Assembly (NCBI GenBank): GCA_025360125.1
Contig: JANYCU010000024.1
Location: 58,287-122,286 of the forward strand
From: Armatimonadota bacterium
GTDB lineage: Bacteria > Armatimonadota > Fimbriimonadia > Fimbriimonadales > Fimbriimonadaceae
Reading direction: 5' to 3'
Length of the DNA stretch: 64,000 bases
Shown: positions 16,278 through 24,852 of the stretch, one piece after another
Position numbering within the stretch: position 1 is the stretch's first letter
Layout of the letters: each line of letters opens with the position of its first letter
The notes under the pieces: generated by a model
Told to the model about the DNA's origin: nothing
Databases searched by the model: none
Seen by the model: only the letters and a program-made list of their open reading frames with translations
Position numbers and translations under genes: made by a program

Positions 16278-17204
16278 ATGGCAATGAAAGAACGATACTA
16301 TACAGTTGACGGCCAAATGATTGGCTACGAAACCGGGACAGCACGCAAAGACTTCCTGACTGACGCCTTAGGGTCGGTAACCGCCGAAGTTGACCAAACT
16401 GGAAATACTAAGACGTTCGATGGTCGCTACAAACCATATGGCGGCGACTTTTCTTCGATCGGAATAAGGGGGAGTTTCGGTTGGGTCGGTGCGTGGGGAT
16501 ATAAGGATACAGGATTAACTTATGTATCTCACTATATTCGAAGTCGCCACTATTCAAAATCTAGCGGGTCCTGGAGTAGTGCCGATCTATTGTGGCCAAT
16601 GGAAAAGGCATATGTATATGTTAATGGTAGAGCAGTTGCGATGATGGATTATTTTGGAGCCTTTCCGGAGAAATTGAACAAGCCAAAACCAAAATCAGTT
16701 GCCCCAGCCTGTGTTTGTGGTGTAAAGCCTCCTGTCGTACGCAATGTGCCATGTCCAACTTGCACGATTGGCCCGCCTCCTAAAGCTGGCGTTGGAAACT
16801 GGCCCGACTTGGGTACAAGGCAATCTTGCTATCAGGAGGCATGCGAGGTGACGTGCCTAATTCGTGATTACTTCGATGACACAATCGCTAGTTGCGTGAA
16901 GGATCCAAGTATATTGAAATATTATCCAATTTGTAGGCCTAGCAGTCCAAACTTTAACGAGTGCAACCAATACTGTGGGCGGCGTCCAGGCCTTACTAAT
17001 ATCGGAACAGGTTGTGGAGAAAGTGACCCCATGCACCCTGGACACCCCCTTTTCAATGGATTGTTTGGTTTATTCAATTGTGCTGAGGAATGTCAAAAGC
17101 GAATTTGTTGTAAAATGGGAGACGGAGATAAAAAAGCGACGGATCTATGGAACCAACAAATTAAAGAATGCAATAGGCTTTACAACTGGAAAAGAAGTAA
17201 GTAG
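16278..17204 (+). CDS. RHS C-terminal core with cysteine-rich tip (candidate toxin)
   Basis: 308 codons. Residues 1-120 are the end of an RHS core (TDALGSVTAEVDQTGN ... RYKPYGG ... GLTYVSHYIRSRHYSKSSGSWSSADLL, a variant of the YxRxRYYxxxxGRFxxxDP boundary motif). From about residue 135 the sequence becomes a unique tip with 17 cysteines (ACVCG, CPTC, CYQEACEVTC, CNQYC, CAEECQKRICC). RHS tips beyond this boundary are usually polymorphic toxins. This one matches no toxin family I recognise, and its many Cys suggest a disulfide-rich or metal-bound fold active outside the cytoplasm. It is joined out of frame to the upstream RHS part. Confidence 0.75.
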   Translation: MAMKERYYTVDGQMIGYETGTARKDFLTDALGSVTAEVDQTGNTKTFDGRYKPYGGDFSSIGIRGSFGWVGAWGYKDTGLTYVSHYIRSRHYSKSSGSWSSADLLWPMEKAYVYVNGRAVAMMDYFGAFPEKLNKPKPKSVAPACVCGVKPPVVRNVPCPTCTIGPPPKAGVGNWPDLGTRQSCYQEACEVTCLIRDYFDDTIASCVKDPSILKYYPICRPSSPNFNECNQYCGRRPGLTNIGTGCGESDPMHPGHPLFNGLFGLFNCAEECQKRICCKMGDGDKKATDLWNQQIKECNRLYNWKRSK

Positions 17205-17236
17205 CAAGATCCTCGCACTAAGTGCTTTTGACGAAA

Positions 17237-17416
17237 ATGTTAAGTAATCGGCAGATCGGGAGATTTTATATTGGCCTTGGTATATTGCTTGCGATTGGGG
17301 CATATATTTCTGCGCCTGGCAGCGCAGTACTTGGCGGTCCGTTAGCAATCATACTTTGTTACGGTGGATGTTTGCTGATCTGTATAGCGGGGGTTTTGAA
17401 AGTAAGGCGTAAATAA
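17237..17416 (+). CDS. Small two-helix membrane protein, candidate RHS immunity protein
   Basis: 59 residues from the ATG at 17237 (a GTG at 17222 is possible). Two hydrophobic helices (FYIGLGILLAIGAYI and GGPLAIILCYGGCLLICIAGVL) are followed by a basic C terminus, VRRK. It directly follows the RHS tip on the same strand, 32 nt after its stop, which is where immunity genes of RHS toxins sit. No sequence family was recognised, so the immunity role rests on position only. Confidence 0.55.
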   Translation: MLSNRQIGRFYIGLGILLAIGAYISAPGSAVLGGPLAIILCYGGCLLICIAGVLKVRRK

Positions 17417-17454
17417 GTCTTAGCCTTAGAGACCATCAGGCGAGCTACTATGGC

Positions 17455-17475
17455 TGACGGCGAGCCACTGAGTGG
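17455..17475. repeat. 21-bp inverted repeat, right arm
   Basis: Exact reverse complement of 14454-14474. A related 15-bp copy, GACGGCGAGCCACTG, follows at 17495-17509. Confidence 0.8.
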
Positions 17476-17549
17476 AAAGACGAAACAGGTTCGAGACGGC
17501 GAGCCACTGTGTGGGCTCAGTAGAACTATTAAGTAAGGGGCGGGCCATT

Positions 17550-17758
17550 GACGTGGGCGGGGTTATCTTGGTGTGGCACTGCGTTCCGACCTCTGCGTCG
17601 AATGGAGTGACGTCGCGAGGAACGAGTATGGATGGAAACGGAATGACGCTGGGAGAAGCCAGTGTAAATAGGGAGGAGTCCATCGACGGAGATTTTGACG
17701 AAATCCTCAATAAGTAGAACAATGTCTACTGTTATGACGTCTAAATAAGTATGCCTCG
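17550..17758. repeat. Direct repeat right of the RHS locus
   Basis: Second copy of the block at 13835-14041, same orientation. A small open frame (17472-17717) covers most of it but is not preserved in the left copy, so I do not call it as a gene. Confidence 0.85.
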
Positions 17759-18145
17759 GCAAAAAGCCCAAAACCAATCTTTGGCTCGACTTGGTCAGCC
17801 CGGTGGTTTTAGGAAGGAATTTTTTCACGGCCGTTCAATTTTCTGCACTTCCCAAAAAATCTTAGGGTACTTTTTTTCATCACCCCCGCTTTTCAACTTG
17901 CCCTCGCCCTCGCATATCCCACTTCCAAACTTTTTAGCTCCTTTCAAGCATCCCAAACCGTCATTTATAGAGTCTTTCTACCACCTTCGGTTGAACCAGG
18001 GAAAAACACCCTGTGGAAAACACCAGGGTAGACCGACACTAGTATTTCGTGTCAGAATAGATGCGTTTCGTCAATTTTTTGTTTGTTTGAGGAAGATCAA
18101 ATAAGCACCCGAATGCGTAGCCAAGCTAATAGGAGGTGACCCCGA
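17759..18145. other. Leader region of the 3D-domain gene
   Basis: 387 bp without a credible gene. It holds a CACCCTG/CAGGGT hairpin and a GACAC/GTGTC hairpin at about 18009-18053, then a near-perfect ribosome site. A structured leader is possible, but I found no match to a known riboswitch core. Confidence 0.35.
18131..18139 (+). promoter_or_regulatory. Strong ribosome-binding site
   Basis: AGGAGGTGA, fully complementary to the usual 16S 3' end, 6 nt before the ATG at 18146. It is the strongest such site noticed in the window. Confidence 0.85.
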
Positions 18146-18790
18146 ATGCGCAACTACTCCCAAAAGGTGAGTATTACAATCTTGGGCCTGTCGCTCGCGA
18201 TGTTCGTGAATGCAGGTACCAAAAAGAATGAAGTAACCGAATCGGTTACGACTACGTCTGTCATCAAGTCAGATGTGGTGTACGAGTTCAGCCGTACGGT
18301 TGGAGTCGGTCGTATCGTCAAAGCCAAAGATGGCAAAAATGGATCCATCACTAAGGTCTTTAAAGTGACCAAGAAGGATGGCACTATCGTGAGCAAAGAC
18401 CTGGTTCGCCAGGAAATGGTTCCCGCAGTGAACACCACGTACCTCATTGGTAAAGGTGGATATCAAACCAGTCGTGGAGCAAGCGGATTTAACAAGGTCA
18501 AAACCTTGAAAATGAGTGCTTCTGCATACGAGCCAGGAGCCGCTTCAAACGGCAGATGGGCCGGAACCACAACTCTTGGTATAGCCCCCCGATTCGGCAT
18601 CGTAGCCGTTGACCCCCGAGTAATCAAGCTCGGATCGCTCTTGTATGTTGAAGGCTACGGCTTTGCATATGCCGCCGACACAGGCAGCGCGATCAAAGGC
18701 AATCGTATTGATCTTTGTTTCTCGACAAATGCCCAATGCAATCGATTTGGGCGACAGGCCGTTACAGTTCACGTCCTTTCTTCACGGTGA
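18146..18790 (+). CDS. Exported G5-3D domain protein (RpfB/YabE-like)
   Basis: 214 residues: a signal peptide (about 1-24), a G5-like domain (about 35-105, with G-x-G-x-x-x-x-KDGKNGSITKVFKVTKKDG and TTYLIGKGG), and a C-terminal 3D domain (about 115-214). The latter shows ASAYEPG, GIVAVDPRVIKLGSLLYVEGYG and AADTGSAIKGNRIDLCF, containing the three Asp that give the domain its name. Such proteins are cell-wall lytic transglycosylase-like or stationary-phase survival factors. Its stop overlaps the GTG start of ksgA, a pairing seen in several bacteria. Confidence 0.85.
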   Translation: MRNYSQKVSITILGLSLAMFVNAGTKKNEVTESVTTTSVIKSDVVYEFSRTVGVGRIVKAKDGKNGSITKVFKVTKKDGTIVSKDLVRQEMVPAVNTTYLIGKGGYQTSRGASGFNKVKTLKMSASAYEPGAASNGRWAGTTTLGIAPRFGIVAVDPRVIKLGSLLYVEGYGFAYAADTGSAIKGNRIDLCFSTNAQCNRFGRQAVTVHVLSSR

Positions 18791-19614
18791 ACTTAGCGGA
18801 CGCAGGAGAGCTGAAAGGTTTTCTTCGCAAGCATGGCCTAAAGGCCGATAAAAGTCTGGGGCAGCATTTCTTATGCGCCCCAGAAATTGTCAAAGCAATC
18901 GTAAACGCCGCAGGGGATTACTCTGGGTGTCTCGAGGTCGGGCCCGGCCCCGGAATCCTCACTTCATTTTTAGCCAAAAAGGCAAAGTCCATGTCCGCCG
19001 TCGAATTCGACTCGCGCATGGTCAAGCTACTCGCCGACTCGGCCCCAACCTGCAAAGTCATCGTTGGCGACGCCCTCCGGGTCGACCTTTCCGAAATCCT
19101 CAGTGAGTTGCCCGAGCCAAGAGCCCTGGTTAGCAACATGCCGTATTACATCACAGGACCGCTTCTCGCACGCTTTTCTGATGTTCGCAGCCAACTAACC
19201 ACCCTCGTGCTCATGATGCAAAAGGAAGTCGGTGACAAAATCGTCGCCGAACCCAAGAACCGCGAACGTGGCTCTCTCAGTGTGAACATCCAATCCATGT
19301 TCAAGGTGGAGTTTGTTATCAAAGCCCCGGGTGAAGCTTTCATGCCCCCTCCAAAGGTTGACAGCGTCGTCCTGAAACTCACTCCCCGCAATGAAACCTT
19401 TACCGACGCCTTCTACAAAGTCGTCAAGGCGGGCCACATGCAACCCCGAAAAACGTTGCTCAACAATATTGGATCGACCTTCCGCAAAGAGCGAGCCGAA
19501 GTCTTCGATGTACTCAAAAGCGTCGGGATTCTCGAAACTGCCCGCGGCTTCGAACTCGACGAAGCAAAGTGGGTTGAACTTTCCGAGAGTATCATGAAAC
19601 TCGGATGGGTTTAG
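18787..19614 (+). CDS. ksgA: 16S rRNA A1518/A1519 dimethyltransferase
   Basis: 275 residues from the GTG at 18787, which overlaps the upstream stop as GTGA. The longer frame from 18715 lies inside the 3D gene. It carries SLGQHFL at the start, the SAM-binding LEVGPGPGILT, and catalytic NMPYYITGPL (the N-x-P-Y motif). FMPPPKVDSVVL and MQPRKTLLNNI are the C-terminal family marks. It dimethylates two adjacent adenines in helix 45 late in 30S assembly. Confidence 0.94.
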   Translation: MNLADAGELKGFLRKHGLKADKSLGQHFLCAPEIVKAIVNAAGDYSGCLEVGPGPGILTSFLAKKAKSMSAVEFDSRMVKLLADSAPTCKVIVGDALRVDLSEILSELPEPRALVSNMPYYITGPLLARFSDVRSQLTTLVLMMQKEVGDKIVAEPKNRERGSLSVNIQSMFKVEFVIKAPGEAFMPPPKVDSVVLKLTPRNETFTDAFYKVVKAGHMQPRKTLLNNIGSTFRKERAEVFDVLKSVGILETARGFELDEAKWVELSESIMKLGWV

Positions 19615-19765
19615 TCGACACCATACTATGCAAATAAATAAGGGTTGATTCATGATTGATTTCCCTCAAATAAAGCATGCCTTTACCAACAGATTCTCCT
19701 TGAATTTGAGCTTCAATGGGCTCTGTGGCTTTGCATTGAGTGTCAATGGCTCTTGGATTGCCCTC

Positions 19766-19937
19766 CCCGGAGGGGACACAGAAAGTAGCCAGGCGGTCGC
19801 CGATTTATTGAGCCCAAGCGAAAATAGATCGGAGACCCCTGGTAGTACCCAACCTGTCTTAAGTCCGAGGTCGCCATCTAACTTGACTGCTCAATACTCG
19901 CTAGGCAGGCGACCCCGGTTGTTACAACCGAGTCTGC
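19766..19937. repeat. REP-like element, copy A, ending in a palindrome
   Basis: CCCCGGAGGGG ... AGTAGCCAGGCGGTCGCC ... CCCCTGGTAGT, then about 80 bp, then GCGACCCCGGTTGTTACAACCG. The last 15 bases are a perfect 7-bp palindrome with a central T. The same layout and the same 15-mer recur at 58210-58391. The whole 19615-20001 gap otherwise holds no gene. Confidence 0.6.
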
Positions 19938-20001
19938 TCAATGTATCTGGTTGCCACAATGGCTTGGAAATGACAGGTCGAACAATGGGGGAAAGTTGAA
20001 C

Positions 20002-20943
20002 ATGCTTCAAAGGAAGTCCGACTTTCGCGAAGTTAAACGGCTTGCCCTCGAACTTGGCTTCGAGACCATCGGAGTTACGCCCGCGATACCTATCCCAGAG
20101 GCAATAAAAGCATACAAAGAATGGCTCGGCATCGGCTACCACGCCGAGATGCATTACCTCGCCGATCACGAATTGCTGAAACTTGATCCCAAAACCCTAC
20201 TTCCAAGTGCAAAGTCCGCGATTGTAATGAGTCTCAACTATTACCAAGAACCCCAAACGCCCCTAAAAATCGCCCGATACGCACTTGGCCGCGACTACCA
20301 CAAAGTCTTACGAAACAAGCTAAAAACACTTTCAAAACAGCTCACTGCTCAATATCCAGACGCTGAATTTCGCGCGTGCGTCGACAGCGCACCCATCCTT
20401 GAACGCTCTTACGCTCACCTAGCTGGTCTCGGCTGGTTTGGCAAGAACACCATGCTCATCGATTCAAAGCGGGGAAGTTGGTTCTTCATCGGCATCTTAC
20501 TGACTTCAATCGAGTTTGAACCAGATCAACCGAGCGAAGGCGGATGCGGCACTTGCAGAAAATGCATCGAAGCCTGCCCGACCGGAGCGATCGTCAACAT
20601 CAATGACCGTTGGCAAATCGACTCTCGCCAGTGCATCAGCTACCAAACCATCGAAAAGAAGGGCGAGCTGGGCGTCGATACTCACGGCTGGGTATTCGGT
20701 TGCGACATCTGCCAAGAAGTATGCCCATTCAACCAAACGCGCGAATCGCAACCCTTCAGATCAGTAACAACTGATGTCGAAGATTTTCAACTGCAGCGGC
20801 AATTCCCAACCCTGCTCGAGCTAGCAAATATCTCCCACGCAGATTGGGATGCCCTGACTCAAGGATCTGCGATCCGCCGAACTGGATATGAAGGGTTAAA
20901 GCGTAACGCAAAAGCTGCCATAGAAAGGGAATCGAGCCAGTAA
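20002..20943 (+). CDS. queG: Epoxyqueuosine reductase
   Basis: 313 residues from MLQRKSDFREVKRLA; the frame could extend to 19951 but that part lies in the repeat region. QueG is a cobalamin and iron-sulfur enzyme that reduces epoxyqueuosine to queuosine in tRNA. Visible are DSAPILERSYAHLAGLGWFGKNTMLI and two ferredoxin-type cluster motifs, CGTCRKCIEACP and CDICQEVCP. The C-terminal HEAT-like tail of longer homologues is short here. Confidence 0.94.
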   Translation: MLQRKSDFREVKRLALELGFETIGVTPAIPIPEAIKAYKEWLGIGYHAEMHYLADHELLKLDPKTLLPSAKSAIVMSLNYYQEPQTPLKIARYALGRDYHKVLRNKLKTLSKQLTAQYPDAEFRACVDSAPILERSYAHLAGLGWFGKNTMLIDSKRGSWFFIGILLTSIEFEPDQPSEGGCGTCRKCIEACPTGAIVNINDRWQIDSRQCISYQTIEKKGELGVDTHGWVFGCDICQEVCPFNQTRESQPFRSVTTDVEDFQLQRQFPTLLELANISHADWDALTQGSAIRRTGYEGLKRNAKAAIERESSQ

Positions 20944-21044
20944 AAGCCATTCATTTGCGAACTGGCAAATTTACCAAGATTTACTTATTCACAATTAAAT
21001 ATGTTCATGATAAAATGACGTGAAATAGTCTATTGAGCCAAACC

Positions 21045-23816
21045 ATGAGCGAAACAAAATTTGATGTTGCTGTCGAACAACGTATAGGCCTCGTCATGTA
21101 TGGGGGCATTTCCCTCGCAATTTACATGAACGGTGTCGCTCAAGAATTTCTCAATTTGGTCCTTTCGACGGCTCACGATGAAAATGGCGAAAGCCTACTG
21201 AGCGAGAACGTCAATCTCGACGGTCAATCACAAGATGCGAGGAGCCCGATTACAGGAGTGCAAAGGGTCTATCGCGAAATGGCGCGAATCATGGTTGGCG
21301 CTGGCCCCGATGACCTAATTTCCACCAAATTTGTTGTGGACATAATGTCTGGGACCAGCGCGGGAGGACTTAACGCGATGTTCCTTGGCAAATCCATTGC
21401 TGATAAGGTCAGCCTAAAACCCCTTCAAAACCTGTGGGTAGAGGAAGGCGATATTGCGGTTCTGCTGGACGATAAGGAGTCGTATAAAGGTTTGCTTGGC
21501 TTACCAAGAAAACCAGCACGTTCCCTACTCAGTAGTCGTCGCATGTACGCAAAACTTATTGCTGCATTTGATCAGATGGAGCAACTTCCGCTCTTCACCG
21601 GTTTCAAAGCCAGCCGAACTGATATTGACCTATGTACCGAGCTCGATGTCTATATGACTGCGACCGACCTACAAGGGCGGCCAACTCCGATTTACCTAGG
21701 CGCGCTCGACTTTGTTCCCCACATTGGCGACACCAAGCCCGGTGATAACTTCGAAAAAATTCAACTTGAACCAGAACATAAAGCCGCGTTTCACTTCCGA
21801 TATGAAAGCAAGAAATATTTTGGTGACAAACACGAATTCGTACCTAGCAACGACTTTGCCAAGGAATTTATTCCGTTTCTTGCTTTCGTTGGCCGGTGTA
21901 CTAGTTCGATTGTTCCTGCGTTCGAGCCAATGCGCCTGAAAGACGCGGAGCAAGTCCTCAATTCCACCGGACACCGAGGAATGTACACTCCGGAAACATG
22001 GAAAGGCCTTTTCCGCCAATATTGGGGAGATGCTTCGCTATACGATTCGGGAACTACCGCACTAAGTCGGAGGAGAGATTTCGAATATCGATGCTTCGGG
22101 GACGGTGGTTACCTCGATAACAAACCCTTTGGTTATGCCTTTAAGCAACTATCTGCTCGGAAGGCCGATGTCGCAGTCAAGCGAAACGTCTTCTATGTAG
22201 AGCCACATCCAGATGACAACAGCAAGATACTCCTTGAAACCATGGGTAGCTCTCGGACTGTTCCAAACGTTTTTGAACACGCCAGCCTTGCAAAAAACTT
22301 ACCCTCTGTCCAAAATATCAGCGAACGTGTCATCGCTATCCGCCAGCAAGGTGAATATGCCAGCCGAGTCATGCAGGCGGTACAGCTAGCGGTCCGAAAT
22401 GCTAAAACGGTGCCGAAAAGTCCGACACCCGGTGCTGGGCCGTACGAAAATGCGAGTCCAATTTCCCTGCGCATGAATTATGAGAGCATGCTGGACAATT
22501 TGGCGGTTGCGCTAGTCATGTTGCTTGGTTTTGATGCCGACACGGCGATGAGGCCCGCCCTTCGTCTCCTATTAGATGCTGCCTTCGAATGTCAATACAA
22601 AGATTTGCACGATAATGCCGAGACAATGAAGAAGGTCTTGAACGAATTTGATGTTGCTCGAAGGCGAAGGTTAATTGAGTGGCTTCGCCGCAGATACGAA
22701 AAGGAAATTGTCAAATTGACGCTGGCTCTACCAACCCAATTTGTCGCTGCGGCGGATTCCATCACTGACAATGTAAGTGGTGCAAACGAGCAGACTCGAA
22801 CCCAAGAAGTTGTTTCGGATATCAAAGGGCTCTCGCAAACACTCGGTGAATTCTTCGCCCCAACGAATATTGCAATTTGCTTTAGAAAGGCGAGTCAAGG
22901 AATGGACCTTTTGCGAGACATTCTTGAGTCGCGTCCAGCTGACAAACGGATGACCGAAGAGCAATTGATCAAGCAACTGATTGACGATATAAAAGGGGTG
23001 AAACTGGATGGACCCGAGGCTGAACTTGCCAAGAACCTTATCCTCCTTCAAATTAGTATTAGTGAGTTGGTATACATCATGGGTGCCAAACGAGATGCGG
23101 AGAACCAGGGCCAAGGCATCGACGGGCAACGAAGAACCAGAGCAAAACAAGTTATTGGTACCATCAAATTTCCTCCCAAAATTCAAAAGCAAATTGATGA
23201 ACTCTTTGACAATGACTTTCGAGTCCGGGAAAAAAGGAGTTCTCGCTGTATCGAAATTTTAGAGGCCACCAAGAAGATTCTTAACCTCGAAATTTTCGAT
23301 ACAGTTATTGGAAAGTGGGCCTCCGATCACAATCTCGGGAATTTTGTCAACGAGTTTTACGCACATGATGACCTCGAATTTCCGCTGATGTATCCAGCGG
23401 GACTTGGAGATAGCTATGCCCTCGACATTGTCCGCATCAGTCCCAAAGACGCCGGATCCCTTGAACCCGATCGAAGCAGTACCGATAACCGAGTCAACAA
23501 ATTGAGTGGAATCGAGTTGGGCCACTTTGGCGGTTTCTTCACTCGTTCCGGACGAATCTTGGATATCGTCTGGGGAAGACTTGATACAACCGAGGTCATC
23601 CTCAACACCTATCTCCAACCAGACCAAGTTGCCCAACTGTTACCGAAAGCCCAACTCGCCATTCTTGGAGAATCGCTCGCAGAATTCGCCGATGAAATAG
23701 GAATTGACGAGCGCGAAAACACAGAGAAATCTCGACCAACTCTACGAACCCGCCTTGAAAATCTTGTCGGCGTAGTCATGACAAAGCATCAACTGATGTG
23801 CCCGCCGGAGAAATAG
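21045..23816 (+). CDS. Large patatin-like phospholipase
   Basis: 923 residues. The N-terminal patatin domain has RIGLVMYGGISLAIYMNGV (oxyanion-hole segment), SGTSAGGLNA (G-x-S-x-G nucleophile) and DGGYLDNKPF (catalytic Asp in D-G-G). The long C-terminal part is mostly helical and charged, with no domain I recognise. This layout fits the large bacterial patatin-related family (TIGR03607/DUF3376). It is predicted to hydrolyse acyl lipids from the cytoplasmic side, as no signal peptide is seen. A TTG 12 nt upstream is an alternative start. It is followed after 7 nt by a membrane protein gene, implying a two-gene unit. Confidence 0.85.
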   Translation: MSETKFDVAVEQRIGLVMYGGISLAIYMNGVAQEFLNLVLSTAHDENGESLLSENVNLDGQSQDARSPITGVQRVYREMARIMVGAGPDDLISTKFVVDIMSGTSAGGLNAMFLGKSIADKVSLKPLQNLWVEEGDIAVLLDDKESYKGLLGLPRKPARSLLSSRRMYAKLIAAFDQMEQLPLFTGFKASRTDIDLCTELDVYMTATDLQGRPTPIYLGALDFVPHIGDTKPGDNFEKIQLEPEHKAAFHFRYESKKYFGDKHEFVPSNDFAKEFIPFLAFVGRCTSSIVPAFEPMRLKDAEQVLNSTGHRGMYTPETWKGLFRQYWGDASLYDSGTTALSRRRDFEYRCFGDGGYLDNKPFGYAFKQLSARKADVAVKRNVFYVEPHPDDNSKILLETMGSSRTVPNVFEHASLAKNLPSVQNISERVIAIRQQGEYASRVMQAVQLAVRNAKTVPKSPTPGAGPYENASPISLRMNYESMLDNLAVALVMLLGFDADTAMRPALRLLLDAAFECQYKDLHDNAETMKKVLNEFDVARRRRLIEWLRRRYEKEIVKLTLALPTQFVAAADSITDNVSGANEQTRTQEVVSDIKGLSQTLGEFFAPTNIAICFRKASQGMDLLRDILESRPADKRMTEEQLIKQLIDDIKGVKLDGPEAELAKNLILLQISISELVYIMGAKRDAENQGQGIDGQRRTRAKQVIGTIKFPPKIQKQIDELFDNDFRVREKRSSRCIEILEATKKILNLEIFDTVIGKWASDHNLGNFVNEFYAHDDLEFPLMYPAGLGDSYALDIVRISPKDAGSLEPDRSSTDNRVNKLSGIELGHFGGFFTRSGRILDIVWGRLDTTEVILNTYLQPDQVAQLLPKAQLAILGESLAEFADEIGIDERENTEKSRPTLRTRLENLVGVVMTKHQLMCPPEK

Positions 23817-23823
23817 GAGAGCC

Positions 23824-24852
23824 ATGAATAACAACCTGATTGAACTCCGAAAGGCATATTTTATTACCCGCGAACAAGCTGACCTCTTGGACAAATACGC
23901 CGCCGCATTCGAGGGTGGACCCAGGATGGATGGCGAAAAACCTGACATGGCCGAGCTTTGGGCAATTGCTCCCCAAGCTTCCCAAGTCATTGCCCAAGTC
24001 CTGGACGAGGCAACCGCGACCACGCCGTTTAAACAAATGCCCAAAATGATCCTTCTGTGGGTTACTCGGGTTCTTTGGCTCCTGGTCGAAGCAACCGTTC
24101 CACAAAAGAAGCTCTACTACGCCATAACGTACTGGTACCAAATCCTCTTTACCATTACCACCATTATGCTGGTCATCACCCAATTTGGAATTTGGCATGA
24201 GTCAGCACCAACAGTCGCAAAGTTATTCCTGTTCTTAGTAGTTTTATGGGTTGTAATAAGCACAATTCGTCGGTTGCTCTATAACAGGTACATAAAAATC
24301 TGGATCAATACCATGCGGTGGGTCACAGTGCTTGTCGCTGCTCTCAATTTAGCCGTGGCGAGCGTGACATTAAATGAAAAACTGATTCCACCTGATACAC
24401 CACATGCAAAAGGAGTGATCCTCTTGTCTATTCTCTTGATCCTCGGAGTTGTCTCGTCGTGGACTTATGGCTTGGTTCGGAATATTCGAGACAAGATTCG
24501 TGGTCCAAAAATTAAACGAGCTGGCGAAAAGTCCGAAAACTCAACCAACATTTTGGTAAAAGCACGGATTGGAGCCAGCAAGCTCTGCTACGGCCTAGCC
24601 ATTTTTCTCTACGTCGTCGTGGTCGCAATTCTTACCATTTGGGTGGTCCGAAATGAACCGGCAATACCACGTAGCCCGTACAAGCCAGTTCAAATCTACG
24701 AATTAAAAGACGGTTCAATCAGTAAAACGATCCCGGTCAAACCGGAGGCAAATTTGGACAGATTTAATGACAGTCTGGGGGGCATCATTAATGGTTCGTG
24801 GCAAAGACTAGTGGACACCCGCTCCTACTGGGAAAAGAAGATTGGCATTTAG
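23824..24852 (+). CDS. Multi-pass membrane protein paired with the patatin
   Basis: 342 residues with a good ribosome site (AGGAGAGCC before the ATG). The N-terminal 75 residues are soluble and helical. Then come five to six hydrophobic segments (at about 100-117, 122-140, 160-180, 190-210 and 260-285), and a short polar C-terminal domain. No family was recognised. Tight coupling to the patatin gene suggests it localises or regulates that enzyme. It ends convergently with glgA, with a 4-bp overlap. Confidence 0.7.
   Translation: MNNNLIELRKAYFITREQADLLDKYAAAFEGGPRMDGEKPDMAELWAIAPQASQVIAQVLDEATATTPFKQMPKMILLWVTRVLWLLVEATVPQKKLYYAITYWYQILFTITTIMLVITQFGIWHESAPTVAKLFLFLVVLWVVISTIRRLLYNRYIKIWINTMRWVTVLVAALNLAVASVTLNEKLIPPDTPHAKGVILLSILLILGVVSSWTYGLVRNIRDKIRGPKIKRAGEKSENSTNILVKARIGASKLCYGLAIFLYVVVVAILTIWVVRNEPAIPRSPYKPVQIYELKDGSISKTIPVKPEANLDRFNDSLGGIINGSWQRLVDTRSYWEKKIGI

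Noticed and set aside
17472..17717. A small gene in the right RHS direct repeat
   Set aside because: The frame is broken in the left copy of the same repeat and has no recognisable product.
17759..18145. A c-di-AMP (ydaO-type) riboswitch before the 3D-domain gene
   Set aside because: The position would suit one, but the conserved core blocks of that class are not found; only simple hairpins are present.
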